From contig JBFWRL010000036.1 of NCBI GenBank assembly GCA_050248915.1, forward strand, positions 1-39,373: a stretch of DNA of 39,373 bases, written 5' to 3'. A program made the position numbers and the translations under genes. Below the pieces are notes generated by a model. That model ran no database searches. It had not been told where the DNA came from and saw nothing but the letters and a program-made list of their open reading frames with translations. Positions 32,338 through 39,050 of the stretch are shown here, one piece after another (within the stretch, counting starts at the first letter, position 1; every line of letters starts with the position of its first letter). The DNA is from GCA-2770975 sp050248915. Lineage in GTDB: Bacteria > Cyanobacteriota > Sericytochromatia > UBA7694.

Positions 32338-33054
32338 ATGATAAAATCACTGCCAGCCCATATTGTCCGCGAGGTCTTGTTAAAACAACTGGCCCAGACC
32401 CCTCTGTTTAAGGGGCTGCCCGACAGCGACTTAGAGCACCTGCTCGAATACGCCATTCCCACCCGCTTAGATGCGGATGCCTATTTCTTTCACCAGGGAA
32501 CCCCTGCCCAACATGTGTATATCCTCTTAGAGGGCCAGATCAAGGTCTTGCAATTGACCCCCGAAGGACAGCAAGTGGTCATGCGCATGGTTGACCCGAT
32601 TGAAATCTTCGGCTGTGTGGCCGCGCTTTCGGGCGGAGAATATCCAGGCTCAGCCCTGGCAACCAAAGCCTGTCAAGCCCTGGCCCTGCCCCATGGGGAC
32701 ATTCTCAAATTGATGGGCCGTTTCCCCCAATTGGCGATCAATGCCTTTCAGATCATGGTCAAACGCACCCACGAATTGCAGGATCGCTACCTTGAATTGG
32801 CGACCGAACCCGTGGAAAAACGCTTGGCCCATGCCCTCTTGCGCCTGCTCGAAAAAAATGCCGTCGAAACCGACAAAGGCACCCTGATCGACATGCCCCT
32901 TTCGCGCCAGGATCTGGCTGAAATGGTCGGTTCTACTTTGTATACCATCAGCCGGATTCTCAGTGCCTGGGAAAGCAAAGGCATGGTCAAATCTGGCCGG
33001 GAACAGCTCACGATTTTGGACATCTCCAGGCTGGAAAGCCTCGCGCAAGATTGA
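32338..33054 (+). CDS. Crp/Fnr-family transcriptional regulator (DNR/NNR-like by context)
   Basis: The 238-residue protein has a cyclic-nucleotide-binding-type sensor domain (residues about 20-130, with HQGTPAQHVYILLEGQIKV), a dimerisation helix (about 132-155) and a winged helix-turn-helix. There is no N-terminal cysteine cluster as in FNR, so oxygen sensing by an Fe-S cluster is unlikely; NO or heme sensing as in DNR/NNR is possible. The recognition helix reads GSTLYTISRIL: S205 and R206 match FNR S212 and R213, but Tyr 202 takes the place of FNR Glu 209. It lies between nnrS and mnmA and is the natural candidate for the TTGCG-N4-CGCAA boxes. No such box precedes its own gene apart from that of nnrS. 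Confidence 0.88.
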   Translation: MIKSLPAHIVREVLLKQLAQTPLFKGLPDSDLEHLLEYAIPTRLDADAYFFHQGTPAQHVYILLEGQIKVLQLTPEGQQVVMRMVDPIEIFGCVAALSGGEYPGSALATKACQALALPHGDILKLMGRFPQLAINAFQIMVKRTHELQDRYLELATEPVEKRLAHALLRLLEKNAVETDKGTLIDMPLSRQDLAEMVGSTLYTISRILSAWESKGMVKSGREQLTILDISRLESLAQD

Positions 33055-33058
33055 GGCC

Positions 33059-34132
33059 ATGGCCAAAATTGCGGTAGGCATGAGCGGTGGCGTGGACAGC
33101 AGTGTGGCAGCTGCGCTTTTACAAGCCGCCGGACACGAAGTGGTGGGTGTGACCCTGGCCCTCTGGCGGGGCAGCCTGTGTTGCTCCTTTGAAGATGTGG
33201 CCCGTGCCAAAGAAGTGGCGCGTCAACTGGGCATTCGCCATTTTTTGATTGAGGCCCTCGACGATTTCCGCAGCCAAATTGTCGAACCCTTTGTTGTGGC
33301 CCGCCTGCAGGGGCAAACCCCCAATCCCTGTGTTTGGTGTAACCAGCTCTTTAAGTTTGGCCTGCTTTGGGAGCAGCTTCAGCAGAAAGATCCTGAGATC
33401 AGCGCCTTGGCTTCGGGCCATTATGCCCGATTGTCGCTCAACCCCCAAACACAGCGGCAAGAGGTTTTTATGGGGGCAGACCCCAGCAAAGACCAGAGTT
33501 ATATGCTCTGGCGTCTCTCTCAAAGCCAGTTGCAACGGGCCCTTTTCCCCTTGGGCGCGCTCAAAAAAAGCCAGGTGCGCGAAAAAGCCCAAGCCCTGGG
33601 TCTGACGGAGTTGGCCCAGAAACCCGATAGCCAAGATCTGTGTTTTGTGGTGCCCACAGCCGACGATTTTTGGCAAACACACGCCCCTCAAGGCCTGATT
33701 CCCGGTGAGATTGTCCACGTAGACGGACAGGTGCATGGCACACATTCGGGGCGGGTGAAGTATACCTTAGGTCAGCGCCGGGGTTTGGGGGGCGGCAGCA
33801 CAGAGCGCCTCTATGTGGCAGGGGTGGATCCTGTTCGCAATTTGGTGCAGGTGGCCCCCCGCGAACAGCTCCTCAGTGCTCGTCTCAGCCTGGCTGAAGT
33901 CAATTGGGTCTCCATTCCCGCTCCCGAGGCTGAACTGCGCTGTCTGTTTAAACTGTCCTCGCAGGGCGTCCCTGTCTCTGGCCTGCTGCATCTGTCGTCT
34001 GACAAAACTGCCACCGTTCAATTGGATGCACCGCACATGCCTGTGGGCCAAGGTCAGTCGGTGGTCTTTTACGACAGCACAGATCGTTTGCTCGGGGGCG
34101 GCATTTTGACACAGATGCGCCCAAACAGTTAA
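33059..34132 (+). CDS. mnmA: tRNA-specific 2-thiouridylase
   Basis: MnmA adds the sulfur in 2-thiouridine at position 34 of Lys, Glu and Gln tRNAs. The 357-residue protein has the ATP pyrophosphatase loop SGGVDSS at residues 9-15, the catalytic Cys in NPCVWCNQLFKF, the ASGHYARL motif, KDQSYMLWRL and the second cysteine in SQDLCFV, then the C-terminal beta-barrel domain (KYTLGQRRGLGGG, RLSLAEVNWV). The start at 33059 lies four bases after the regulator's stop codon, with GAGG in that gap; an upstream frame to 32963 runs inside the regulator gene. The link with the regulator is probably only transcriptional convenience. The gene converges on sco with three bases between stops. Confidence 0.94.
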   Translation: MAKIAVGMSGGVDSSVAAALLQAAGHEVVGVTLALWRGSLCCSFEDVARAKEVARQLGIRHFLIEALDDFRSQIVEPFVVARLQGQTPNPCVWCNQLFKFGLLWEQLQQKDPEISALASGHYARLSLNPQTQRQEVFMGADPSKDQSYMLWRLSQSQLQRALFPLGALKKSQVREKAQALGLTELAQKPDSQDLCFVVPTADDFWQTHAPQGLIPGEIVHVDGQVHGTHSGRVKYTLGQRRGLGGGSTERLYVAGVDPVRNLVQVAPREQLLSARLSLAEVNWVSIPAPEAELRCLFKLSSQGVPVSGLLHLSSDKTATVQLDAPHMPVGQGQSVVFYDSTDRLLGGGILTQMRPNS

Positions 34133-34135
34133 AAA

Positions 34136-34774
34136 TTAATGGTGTCCTTGGTGGGACATCTGGGGCAGCAGGCCTTTTAATTTTGTTTGAAAATCTGAGA
34201 GATCGGTCTTGAGATCTGGTCGCTGGTAAGCCACCTCACCTTCGGCATTGAGCAAGGTAATCTGATTGGAGTGAATAAATTCACCTTGGGCTGTGGCCTG
34301 GTAACGCACACCCAGCAATGCCGCCAATTCAGAGACCTGGCCCGCTTTGCCATTTAAAAAATGCCAATGGGCACGATTCACACCGTGTTTTTGGGCATAT
34401 TGGGCCAGTTTTTGAGGACTGTCCCGCTGGGGATCAAACGAAACCAAGACAAAGGTGACTTTGTCACGGTCGGCTGCCGACAGGCTTTTTTCAATTTTTT
34501 TGACATCTTCCAAGATCAACGGGCAGACACTGCTGCAAGAGCTGTAAATCATGGCGATCACAACGATTTGGCCGCGCAGACTTTTGAGCGCGAGCTGTTT
34601 TTTCTGTTGGTTGGTCCAACTGCCGTCGAGCCAATAGAGGGATTTGCCACTGGGCTGTGCCCCTTGCATTTGGGGATGTTGGCTGTGGTTGTGGTGATTG
34701 CTGTGATTGTTTTGGGCCCACACAGGCCCAACCAGCAGCGAACTGAGCAAACAGAGTGAAAGTATTTTTTTCAT
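34136..34774 (-). CDS. SCO1/SenC-family copper chaperone
   Basis: The 212-residue protein has a signal peptide (MKKILSLCLLSSLLVGPVWA, cleavage before QNN), a His/Asn-rich stretch (NNHSNHHNHSQHPQ) able to bind copper, and a thioredoxin-fold SCO domain with the copper motif CSSVCP (C-x3-C) and the conserved downstream His in GEFIHSNQ. SCO proteins insert copper into CuA sites or act as thiol reductases. The C-terminus ends MSHQGHH. The ATG at 34774 is chosen because AAAGGAAT precedes it; the frame extends further upstream into nirV. As the last gene after nirK-nirV it probably serves NirK, or the CuA of NosZ. Confidence 0.89.
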   Translation of the reverse strand: MKKILSLCLLSSLLVGPVWAQNNHSNHHNHSQHPQMQGAQPSGKSLYWLDGSWTNQQKKQLALKSLRGQIVVIAMIYSSCSSVCPLILEDVKKIEKSLSAADRDKVTFVLVSFDPQRDSPQKLAQYAQKHGVNRAHWHFLNGKAGQVSELAALLGVRYQATAQGEFIHSNQITLLNAEGEVAYQRPDLKTDLSDFQTKLKGLLPQMSHQGHH

Positions 34775-34787
34775 TTTTTTATTCCTT

Positions 34788-35558
34788 TTAACGGTCTCGC
34801 GCGCAGCGAAACCCCAAGTTTTTGAGGGTATATGCCGTTTGTAGCGAACTCCAAAAGGCAAAGCGGGTAAAAGCGGCATAGTTCATGCGGTCGGTGGCGT
34901 TGCCGCTATTGCCACAAAAGAGGGCACTGTCTTTTTCACTGCCTTCGCGGCTGTCGTTGGTCATAATCACCTGGTTAAAGTCTTCAACCCATTCGTACAT
35001 CAGGTGCAAATCCCGAATGCCTTTGGCATTGGCTGGGCTTGCACCGGCCTGGGCAGGAATACCCACCCCAGCCTGGCTGTACCAGAGCAAGCTGTCTGGA
35101 TTGTCGACCTCAGCGGCGTACTCCCATTCCAAGAGGCTTGGCAGCCGTTTGCCCTGAGCGGCACAAAAGGCCCTGGCAGCCATCCAAGAAACCTGTGTGA
35201 CAGCTTGTTTTTCAGGCTTTGGCACTGCAGGTGTTGGGGCTGGCAATCTCAGATCGCCTTGCCAATGGGCCAAATAGCTGCCCTCCTGAAAGATCGGCGG
35301 AATCTGGCTGCGCTGCCAGCGCGGATGGGACTTGAGAAAGGCCAGGTATTCAGCTTGGGTCACGGGCTGAGTATCTAGCCAAAAGGCCTTAATTTGAAAG
35401 GTTTTCTGTCCGGGCCGGGGCGAGAACTGGGGGGTAAACTCCCCGGCCGGAACCAAAACACTGTTGGGGACTTGGGCCACAGAAGGGAGTGGCAAAGCTA
35501 CCAAGAGCAAGTTTAAAGCCATGATTGGCAGACAAATTCGCCACCCCTTGGGTTTCAT
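34788..35558 (-). CDS. nirV: Formylglycine-generating enzyme-like protein (NirV type)
   Basis: The 256-residue protein has a signal peptide (ICLPIMALNLLLVALPLPSVAQ) and a sulfatase-modifying factor (FGE-sulfatase) fold: VLVPAGEFTPQF, FWLDTQPVTQAEYLAFL, QVSWMAARAFCAAQGKRLPSLLEWEYAA, a diverged MYEWVEDF in place of GNVWEW, and the terminal GFRCARD. In several denitrifiers a protein of this type, NirV, is encoded directly after nirK; its exact role is unknown. No sulfatase gene is nearby. The start at 35558 has AGAAAG upstream and lies 10 nt after the nirK stop codon. Confidence 0.82.
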   Translation of the reverse strand: MKPKGWRICLPIMALNLLLVALPLPSVAQVPNSVLVPAGEFTPQFSPRPGQKTFQIKAFWLDTQPVTQAEYLAFLKSHPRWQRSQIPPIFQEGSYLAHWQGDLRLPAPTPAVPKPEKQAVTQVSWMAARAFCAAQGKRLPSLLEWEYAAEVDNPDSLLWYSQAGVGIPAQAGASPANAKGIRDLHLMYEWVEDFNQVIMTNDSREGSEKDSALFCGNSGNATDRMNYAAFTRFAFWSSLQTAYTLKNLGFRCARDR

Positions 35559-35568
35559 CTTTCTGCCC

Positions 35569-37014
35569 CTATTTCGCCATTTTGGCGCGTACAGCTTTGA
35601 CTTCTTCGGCACTCACGCTGTCGCCTTTATTGCCCCAGCTATTGCGCACATAGGTCAGAATGGCGGCCACTTGGTCATTGTTCAAATGCGACATTGCAGG
35701 CATTTCGCCGTCATAGCCTTGGCCATTGACCTGAATTTTGCCGCTGTGGCCTTTGAGCACCACACCAATGCTGCGCAATTTATCTGCCATCAGGTAATCA
35801 GATTTGGCCAGGGGCGGAAAGACGCCCGCCATGCCCGCTCCATCGGTCTGGTGACAGGCGGAGCAATTGGCCACATAGAGATTTTGACCGCTGCTCATGA
35901 CCTTGAGGTCAGGGGCGGCAACTGGTTTAACGGGCGCTTTGTTCATGGGCTGGGCCTGATAGATCTTGTCGGATTGCTGGCCGCTGAAGACATCGGGTTG
36001 GGCCTCTCCGTTAACGGTCAAAATCCCCAGGGTGCCTTTGTTGAAGGTGCGGAAGATGGAATGGTCCACCAGAATATAATTGCCGGGTACATCCACTTTA
36101 AATTCGACAATGGCAGATCCTCCGGCAGGCACCAAGGTGGTTTGCACATTTTTCTGGTTGGCGTCACTTCCCCCTTCGGTATAAACCAAATCAAAGATCT
36201 CCCCAATCACGTGGAAAGAGCTGATCAAATTGGGGCCGCCATTGCCAACAAAGAGCCTGACCGTCTCGCCTTTTTTGGCCGTGATCGCTTTGTCTCCTGT
36301 CATGGCCCCCACAGAGCCATTAAACAGCACATAGCTGGGATTTTCATCGATCCCTTTTTGCATATCAAAGGGCTGCAGACCGGGTTCGCCAAAAGCCCCT
36401 TTGGTATAAAAATCGCCTTGCACCACATAATATTCTTTGTCGACGGGTTTGAGCCCCTCTTTGGGTTCAACCAGGATCAGGCCATACATCCCATTGGCAA
36501 TGTGCATGGGCACAGGCGGGGCCGCGCAGTGGTAAATATACAAACCGGGGTTGATCGCTTTAAAGCTAAAGGTGGTCTCATGGCCGGGAGCGGTCATACT
36601 GGCTTTGGCCCCGCCACCGGGGCCGGTCACAGCGTGTAAATCAATATTGTGGGGCGATTTATTGTCGGGGTGGTTTTTGAGATGAAACTCCACCGAATCC
36701 CCTTCCCGGACGCGGATAAATTTGCCCGGCACCACACCCCCAAATGACCAAAAATTGTACTGAACGCCATCGGCAATGGTGCCAATAAACTCTTGCACTT
36801 CAAGATCGACAATCACCTTGGCGGGGGTTTTGCGGGTGATCGCAGGCGGAACCATGGGGGGATCCGTCAAGATCGCATTTTCAACAGGCAGTGTGGCCTG
36901 GGTTTGGGCGCTGGGAGCGGCCTGGGCAGGAGCGGGCAGATTGAGTAGGCCCACACTCAAACTGGCGGCGGCGAGTAAAGCAAATAAAGGGTGGGGACGA
37001 GAATGTCTGTTCAT
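35569..37014 (-). CDS. nirK: Copper nitrite reductase with fused C-terminal cytochrome c domain
   Basis: NirK reduces nitrite to NO in the periplasm. The 481-residue protein has a signal peptide (cleavage near AQA-APS, residue 32) and two cupredoxin domains. By alignment in the mind with the Alcaligenes enzyme, type 1 copper ligands are H122, C163, H171 and M176; type 2 ligands H127, H162 and H318; and catalytic residues D125 and H268. After a Pro/Ala linker (about 355-370) comes a class I cytochrome c domain with CSACH (C384, C387) and Met in GEMPAMSHL. This three-domain form is known from Ralstonia-like and other NirKs and brings its own electron entry. The start at 37014 is preferred over the frame at 37269, which would cross the promoter. 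It ends in TAG. Confidence 0.96.
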   Translation of the reverse strand: MNRHSRPHPLFALLAAASLSVGLLNLPAPAQAAPSAQTQATLPVENAILTDPPMVPPAITRKTPAKVIVDLEVQEFIGTIADGVQYNFWSFGGVVPGKFIRVREGDSVEFHLKNHPDNKSPHNIDLHAVTGPGGGAKASMTAPGHETTFSFKAINPGLYIYHCAAPPVPMHIANGMYGLILVEPKEGLKPVDKEYYVVQGDFYTKGAFGEPGLQPFDMQKGIDENPSYVLFNGSVGAMTGDKAITAKKGETVRLFVGNGGPNLISSFHVIGEIFDLVYTEGGSDANQKNVQTTLVPAGGSAIVEFKVDVPGNYILVDHSIFRTFNKGTLGILTVNGEAQPDVFSGQQSDKIYQAQPMNKAPVKPVAAPDLKVMSSGQNLYVANCSACHQTDGAGMAGVFPPLAKSDYLMADKLRSIGVVLKGHSGKIQVNGQGYDGEMPAMSHLNNDQVAAILTYVRNSWGNKGDSVSAEEVKAVRAKMAK

Positions 37015-37082
37015 GGTTGTTTGTACCTTTCTTTTTCCCCTGAGGGACCAGTAATCCCTGAAGACAGGGGCCTTCAATTTGA

Positions 37083-37088
37083 ATTCTA
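37083..37088 (-). promoter_or_regulatory. Predicted -10 hexamer of nirK
   Basis: The minus strand reads TAGAAT, five of six matches to TATAAT, centred 32 bp from the centre of the box at 37111-37124. Transcription would start near 37076, about 62 nt before the nirK ATG. Confidence 0.62.
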
Positions 37089-37110
37089 CAGGTATTTGGA
37101 TTGAGACAGT

Positions 37111-37124
37111 TTGCGCTAACGCAA
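37111..37124. promoter_or_regulatory. Crp/Fnr-family box, TTGCG type, between nirK and a cytochrome c gene
   Basis: TTGCGCTAACGCAA, flanked by T and A, is placed between the divergent nirK and cytochrome c genes. The two best -10-like hexamers (TAGAAT on the minus strand, TACAAT on the plus strand) each lie exactly 32 bp away centre to centre, so this looks like a symmetric bidirectional class II promoter. Confidence 0.88.
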
Positions 37125-37146
37125 AGAGGCCGAAGATGGATTCCTT

Positions 37147-37152
37147 TACAAT
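37147..37152 (+). promoter_or_regulatory. Predicted -10 hexamer of the small cytochrome c gene
   Basis: TACAAT matches TATAAT at five of six positions and is centred 32 bp from the centre of the box at 37111-37124. Transcription would begin near 37159, about 56 nt before the ATG. Confidence 0.62.
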
Positions 37153-37214
37153 CCAAACAGATTCTGAGAGAATCTCAGAAGCAGACGATTTAGAAAGGAA
37201 TATGGAAACAGAAC

Positions 37215-37562
37215 ATGAAAAGATTTGCAGCTTTGGCTTTGGCCCTGGCTTTGGTTGGGGCAGCGGCATCTAATATGAGCGCCTCTGCCGCCGGTGGCAA
37301 TGCCGCCAAGGGCAAAGCCCTTTATGCTTCCCAATGTGCCATGTGCCACGGGGCAACCGGCAAAGGGGATGGCGTGGCAGGGAAATCCCTCAAACCGGCC
37401 CCCCGCGATTTCACCACCGGCACCTTTAAATATGGTTCCAGTGATGCGCAAATTGCGGCCACCATTAAAAAAGGCAAACCCCCCATGCCCGGTTATGGCT
37501 CTTTGTCTGATCAGCAGCTCAAAGATCTGGTGGCGTATATTCGCTCCCTGAAGAAAAAATAA
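37215..37562 (+). CDS. Small periplasmic cytochrome c
   Basis: The 115-residue protein has a Sec signal peptide (MKRFAALALALALVGAAA, cleavage near SASA-AGG) and a single cytochrome c domain of about 85 residues with CAMCH and a probable Met ligand in KPPMPGYG. GKALYASQCAMCHG and LSDQQLKDLVAYIRSL are classic ends of a cytochrome c6/c551-like domain. It is divergent from nirK and shares its regulatory box, so it is likely an electron carrier for NirK or for the gamma subunit of the NxrABC-like enzyme. GGAA lies 7 nt before the ATG. A strong terminator follows directly. Confidence 0.9.
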   Translation: MKRFAALALALALVGAAASNMSASAAGGNAAKGKALYASQCAMCHGATGKGDGVAGKSLKPAPRDFTTGTFKYGSSDAQIAATIKKGKPPMPGYGSLSDQQLKDLVAYIRSLKKK

Positions 37563-37579
37563 TCGGTTTTTTACCTTTG

Positions 37580-37606
37580 AGGCACTCTGTCAAGGAGTGC
37601 CTTTTT
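37580..37606 (+). terminator. Rho-independent terminator after the cytochrome c gene
   Basis: The arms AGGCACTC (37580-37587) and GAGTGCCT (37595-37602) pair perfectly around a 7-base loop and are followed by a T-run that ends inside the stop codon region of the convergent ric gene. It ends transcription of the cytochrome c gene. Confidence 0.88.
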
Positions 37607-38342
37607 AATGTCTCTTAAAAGACATCTCAAAGGGGTTTTCAATCCCGGTGAGCGTCTCTTCTCGGCGCAAGGCTGCAGGAAAGAGCAGATTGTTTTCGAG
37701 GTGCATGTGAATTCCCAAATCCTGGTGGTAGTCTTTCAGAGCCTGGAACAAAGCCAGAAAAGAGTTACAGGCCCAATTGGGGGGAGTAAATTGTTCACTC
37801 AGAAATTCCAGCTGTTTCATCTGCTCAGTGGCCAAATCGTGTTCGTATAACATCATCTGAATGGGGTTTGCGACGGATCCGCAGTGCATATCAACCCCCG
37901 TCTTGGATTTTTCAAGTTCTTTGCAAAAGGGAAAAAGTACCATTTCCTCTTTTTGCATGTGCAAGAGCAGATCTTGGTGCAAATCGTGAAAAACCGTTTT
38001 GAGCGCAAGCAGACGCGGCTCGCGGTGACCGTGGACCTGGCAGACTTTCTGCAGCAGGGGCAAAATTCGCCCGCCCTGTTCGCGGACATAGCTGTGGTGG
38101 CGAGAGACGATATCATCGCTCAGGGCCCCCAATTGAACAGAGACAAAACTATCTTCGTCCTGGGGAGAGGCTTCTGCCAGGGATTTTAAAATCGCTTCAG
38201 GGTTGATCTGTTTTTCCTGACAGGTTTCTGCCAATGTCAGGTGATTGCAGCAGCAATAATCAATGGCATATTTTTCAAAGATGGCGGCCCGTCGGGGGTC
38301 TTCTTGTAAAAGTTCACTCACCTGGCGTTCGAGCATTTGCAT
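37605..38342 (-). CDS. Iron-sulfur cluster repair di-iron protein (RIC; YtfE/ScdA/DnrN family)
   Basis: RIC proteins restore Fe-S clusters damaged by nitric oxide or oxidants. The protein (245 residues from this ATG) has the N-terminal ScdA_N motif around FEKYAIDYCCCNH and a hemerythrin-like four-helix domain with diiron ligands visible in SRHHSYVREQ, HDLHQDLLLHMQKEEMVLFP, YEHDLATEQM and DLGIHMHLENNLLFP. The start at 38342 is preferred over the ATG at 38363 because GAGG lies 9 nt upstream and the longer leader would leave almost no space after the predicted transcription start near 38365. The TTGCG-type box upstream puts it under the same control as nirK and nnrS. Confidence 0.9.
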   Translation of the reverse strand: MQMLERQVSELLQEDPRRAAIFEKYAIDYCCCNHLTLAETCQEKQINPEAILKSLAEASPQDEDSFVSVQLGALSDDIVSRHHSYVREQGGRILPLLQKVCQVHGHREPRLLALKTVFHDLHQDLLLHMQKEEMVLFPFCKELEKSKTGVDMHCGSVANPIQMMLYEHDLATEQMKQLEFLSEQFTPPNWACNSFLALFQALKDYHQDLGIHMHLENNLLFPAALRREETLTGIENPFEMSFKRH

Positions 38343-38371
38343 GGTCTGAATCCTCGCTGTCATTTTTTGTT

Positions 38372-38377
38372 AGCATA
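38372..38377 (-). promoter_or_regulatory. Predicted -10 hexamer of ric
   Basis: The minus strand reads TATGCT, four of six matches to TATAAT, centred 32 bp from the centre of the box at 38400-38413. Confidence 0.5.
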
Positions 38378-38399
38378 GTGGATTCAGGCTGCCAGTTCT

Positions 38400-38413
38400 T
38401 TGCGCTGGCGCAA
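38400..38413. promoter_or_regulatory. Crp/Fnr-family box, TTGCG type, upstream of ric
   Basis: TTGCGCTGGCGCAA is identical over all 14 bases to the box at 30984. It lies in the short gap between the hemerythrin gene's stop codon and the ric start, with a -10-like hexamer 32 bp away in the direction of ric. Confidence 0.86.
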
Positions 38414-38422
38414 TTTGTTTGT

Positions 38423-38941
38423 TTAGAAGCGCAGGGCGCGTCTTTCCCCCGTAAAAACACAGACAAAGGGCTCTCGCTGGGCATAAAAAGTGAGTATGGC
38501 CTGCCCGGCCTGAGAGCGCATTTCAGCGGGGATCTCACGCTCCAGCCCCGCAAAATAGACCTGCTCCTCTTTTTTGACATGGCATTCGAGGATGCCTCCC
38601 AGTTGGCTCAGGGCTTTGGCAATGTCGCTCGCCTGGCCCTGCTGCAAGCCCAGAATCAGGTCCCGCATCTGCTGATGTTCAGCCCGCAAAGCCTGACTGA
38701 CCGCCTGCAACTCTGGAGATAGCTGGGGCTCCAAAGGATCGAATAAATAGCTTTCTTCGGCCTCAAAGTGCCAATGCAGCTCATCTTGCCACATCTGTAA
38801 GACCTTGTCGCGCTGCTCAAAGGGGTCTGTTGGCCAGGGGTAACGGGGATTGGAAGATTTGCCGTGTTTGAGGCAATAGACCAGAATCAGAGCGCTTAAA
38901 TGCTCTCGCGAGAGGGGAGCGAGTTCTTCACTTCGTTTCAT
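38423..38941 (-). CDS. Hemerythrin-like (HHE domain) protein
   Basis: The 172-residue cytosolic protein is a four-helix hemerythrin-like domain. Diiron-type ligands appear in order as LSREHLSAL, HWHFEAEESYLFDPL, RAEHQQMRDLI and LECHVKKEEQVYFAGLE, the H...HxxxE...H...HxxxE pattern of the family. Such proteins bind O2 or NO, or take part in iron and redox sensing; near denitrification genes they are often linked with NO. ATG at 38941 has GGATTC-type spacing only, a weak ribosome site. It is divergent from the tetR gene with an operator-like palindrome between, so it may be a target of that repressor. The C-terminal 25 residues look non-conserved. Confidence 0.86.
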   Translation of the reverse strand: MKRSEELAPLSREHLSALILVYCLKHGKSSNPRYPWPTDPFEQRDKVLQMWQDELHWHFEAEESYLFDPLEPQLSPELQAVSQALRAEHQQMRDLILGLQQGQASDIAKALSQLGGILECHVKKEEQVYFAGLEREIPAEMRSQAGQAILTFYAQREPFVCVFTGERRALRF

Positions 38942-39018
38942 TTTGGGAATCCTTTTTCTTGTATTATCACTGTTTTTGATTGGATTGGCTTGCTCTATGA
39001 CAGACCCAGAGTTATGAT

Positions 39019-39038
39019 GTAAGTAATCACTTACTTAC
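39019..39038. promoter_or_regulatory. Operator-like palindrome before the TetR-family gene
   Basis: GTAAGTAA-TCAC-TTACTTAC is an 8-4-8 inverted repeat ending 12 bases before the tetR ATG and between two divergent genes. Size, symmetry and position fit an autoregulatory TetR operator. It may also repress the hemerythrin gene. Confidence 0.62.
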
Positions 39039-39050
39039 AAAGGAAAGCCG

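Noticed and set aside
37202..37273. Short overlapping frame starting ATGGAAACAGAACATG before the cytochrome c gene
   Set aside because: The product is Gly/Phe-rich with no family features, the ribosome site is too close to its ATG, and the cytochrome c start at 37215 has clear signal peptide and heme motif.
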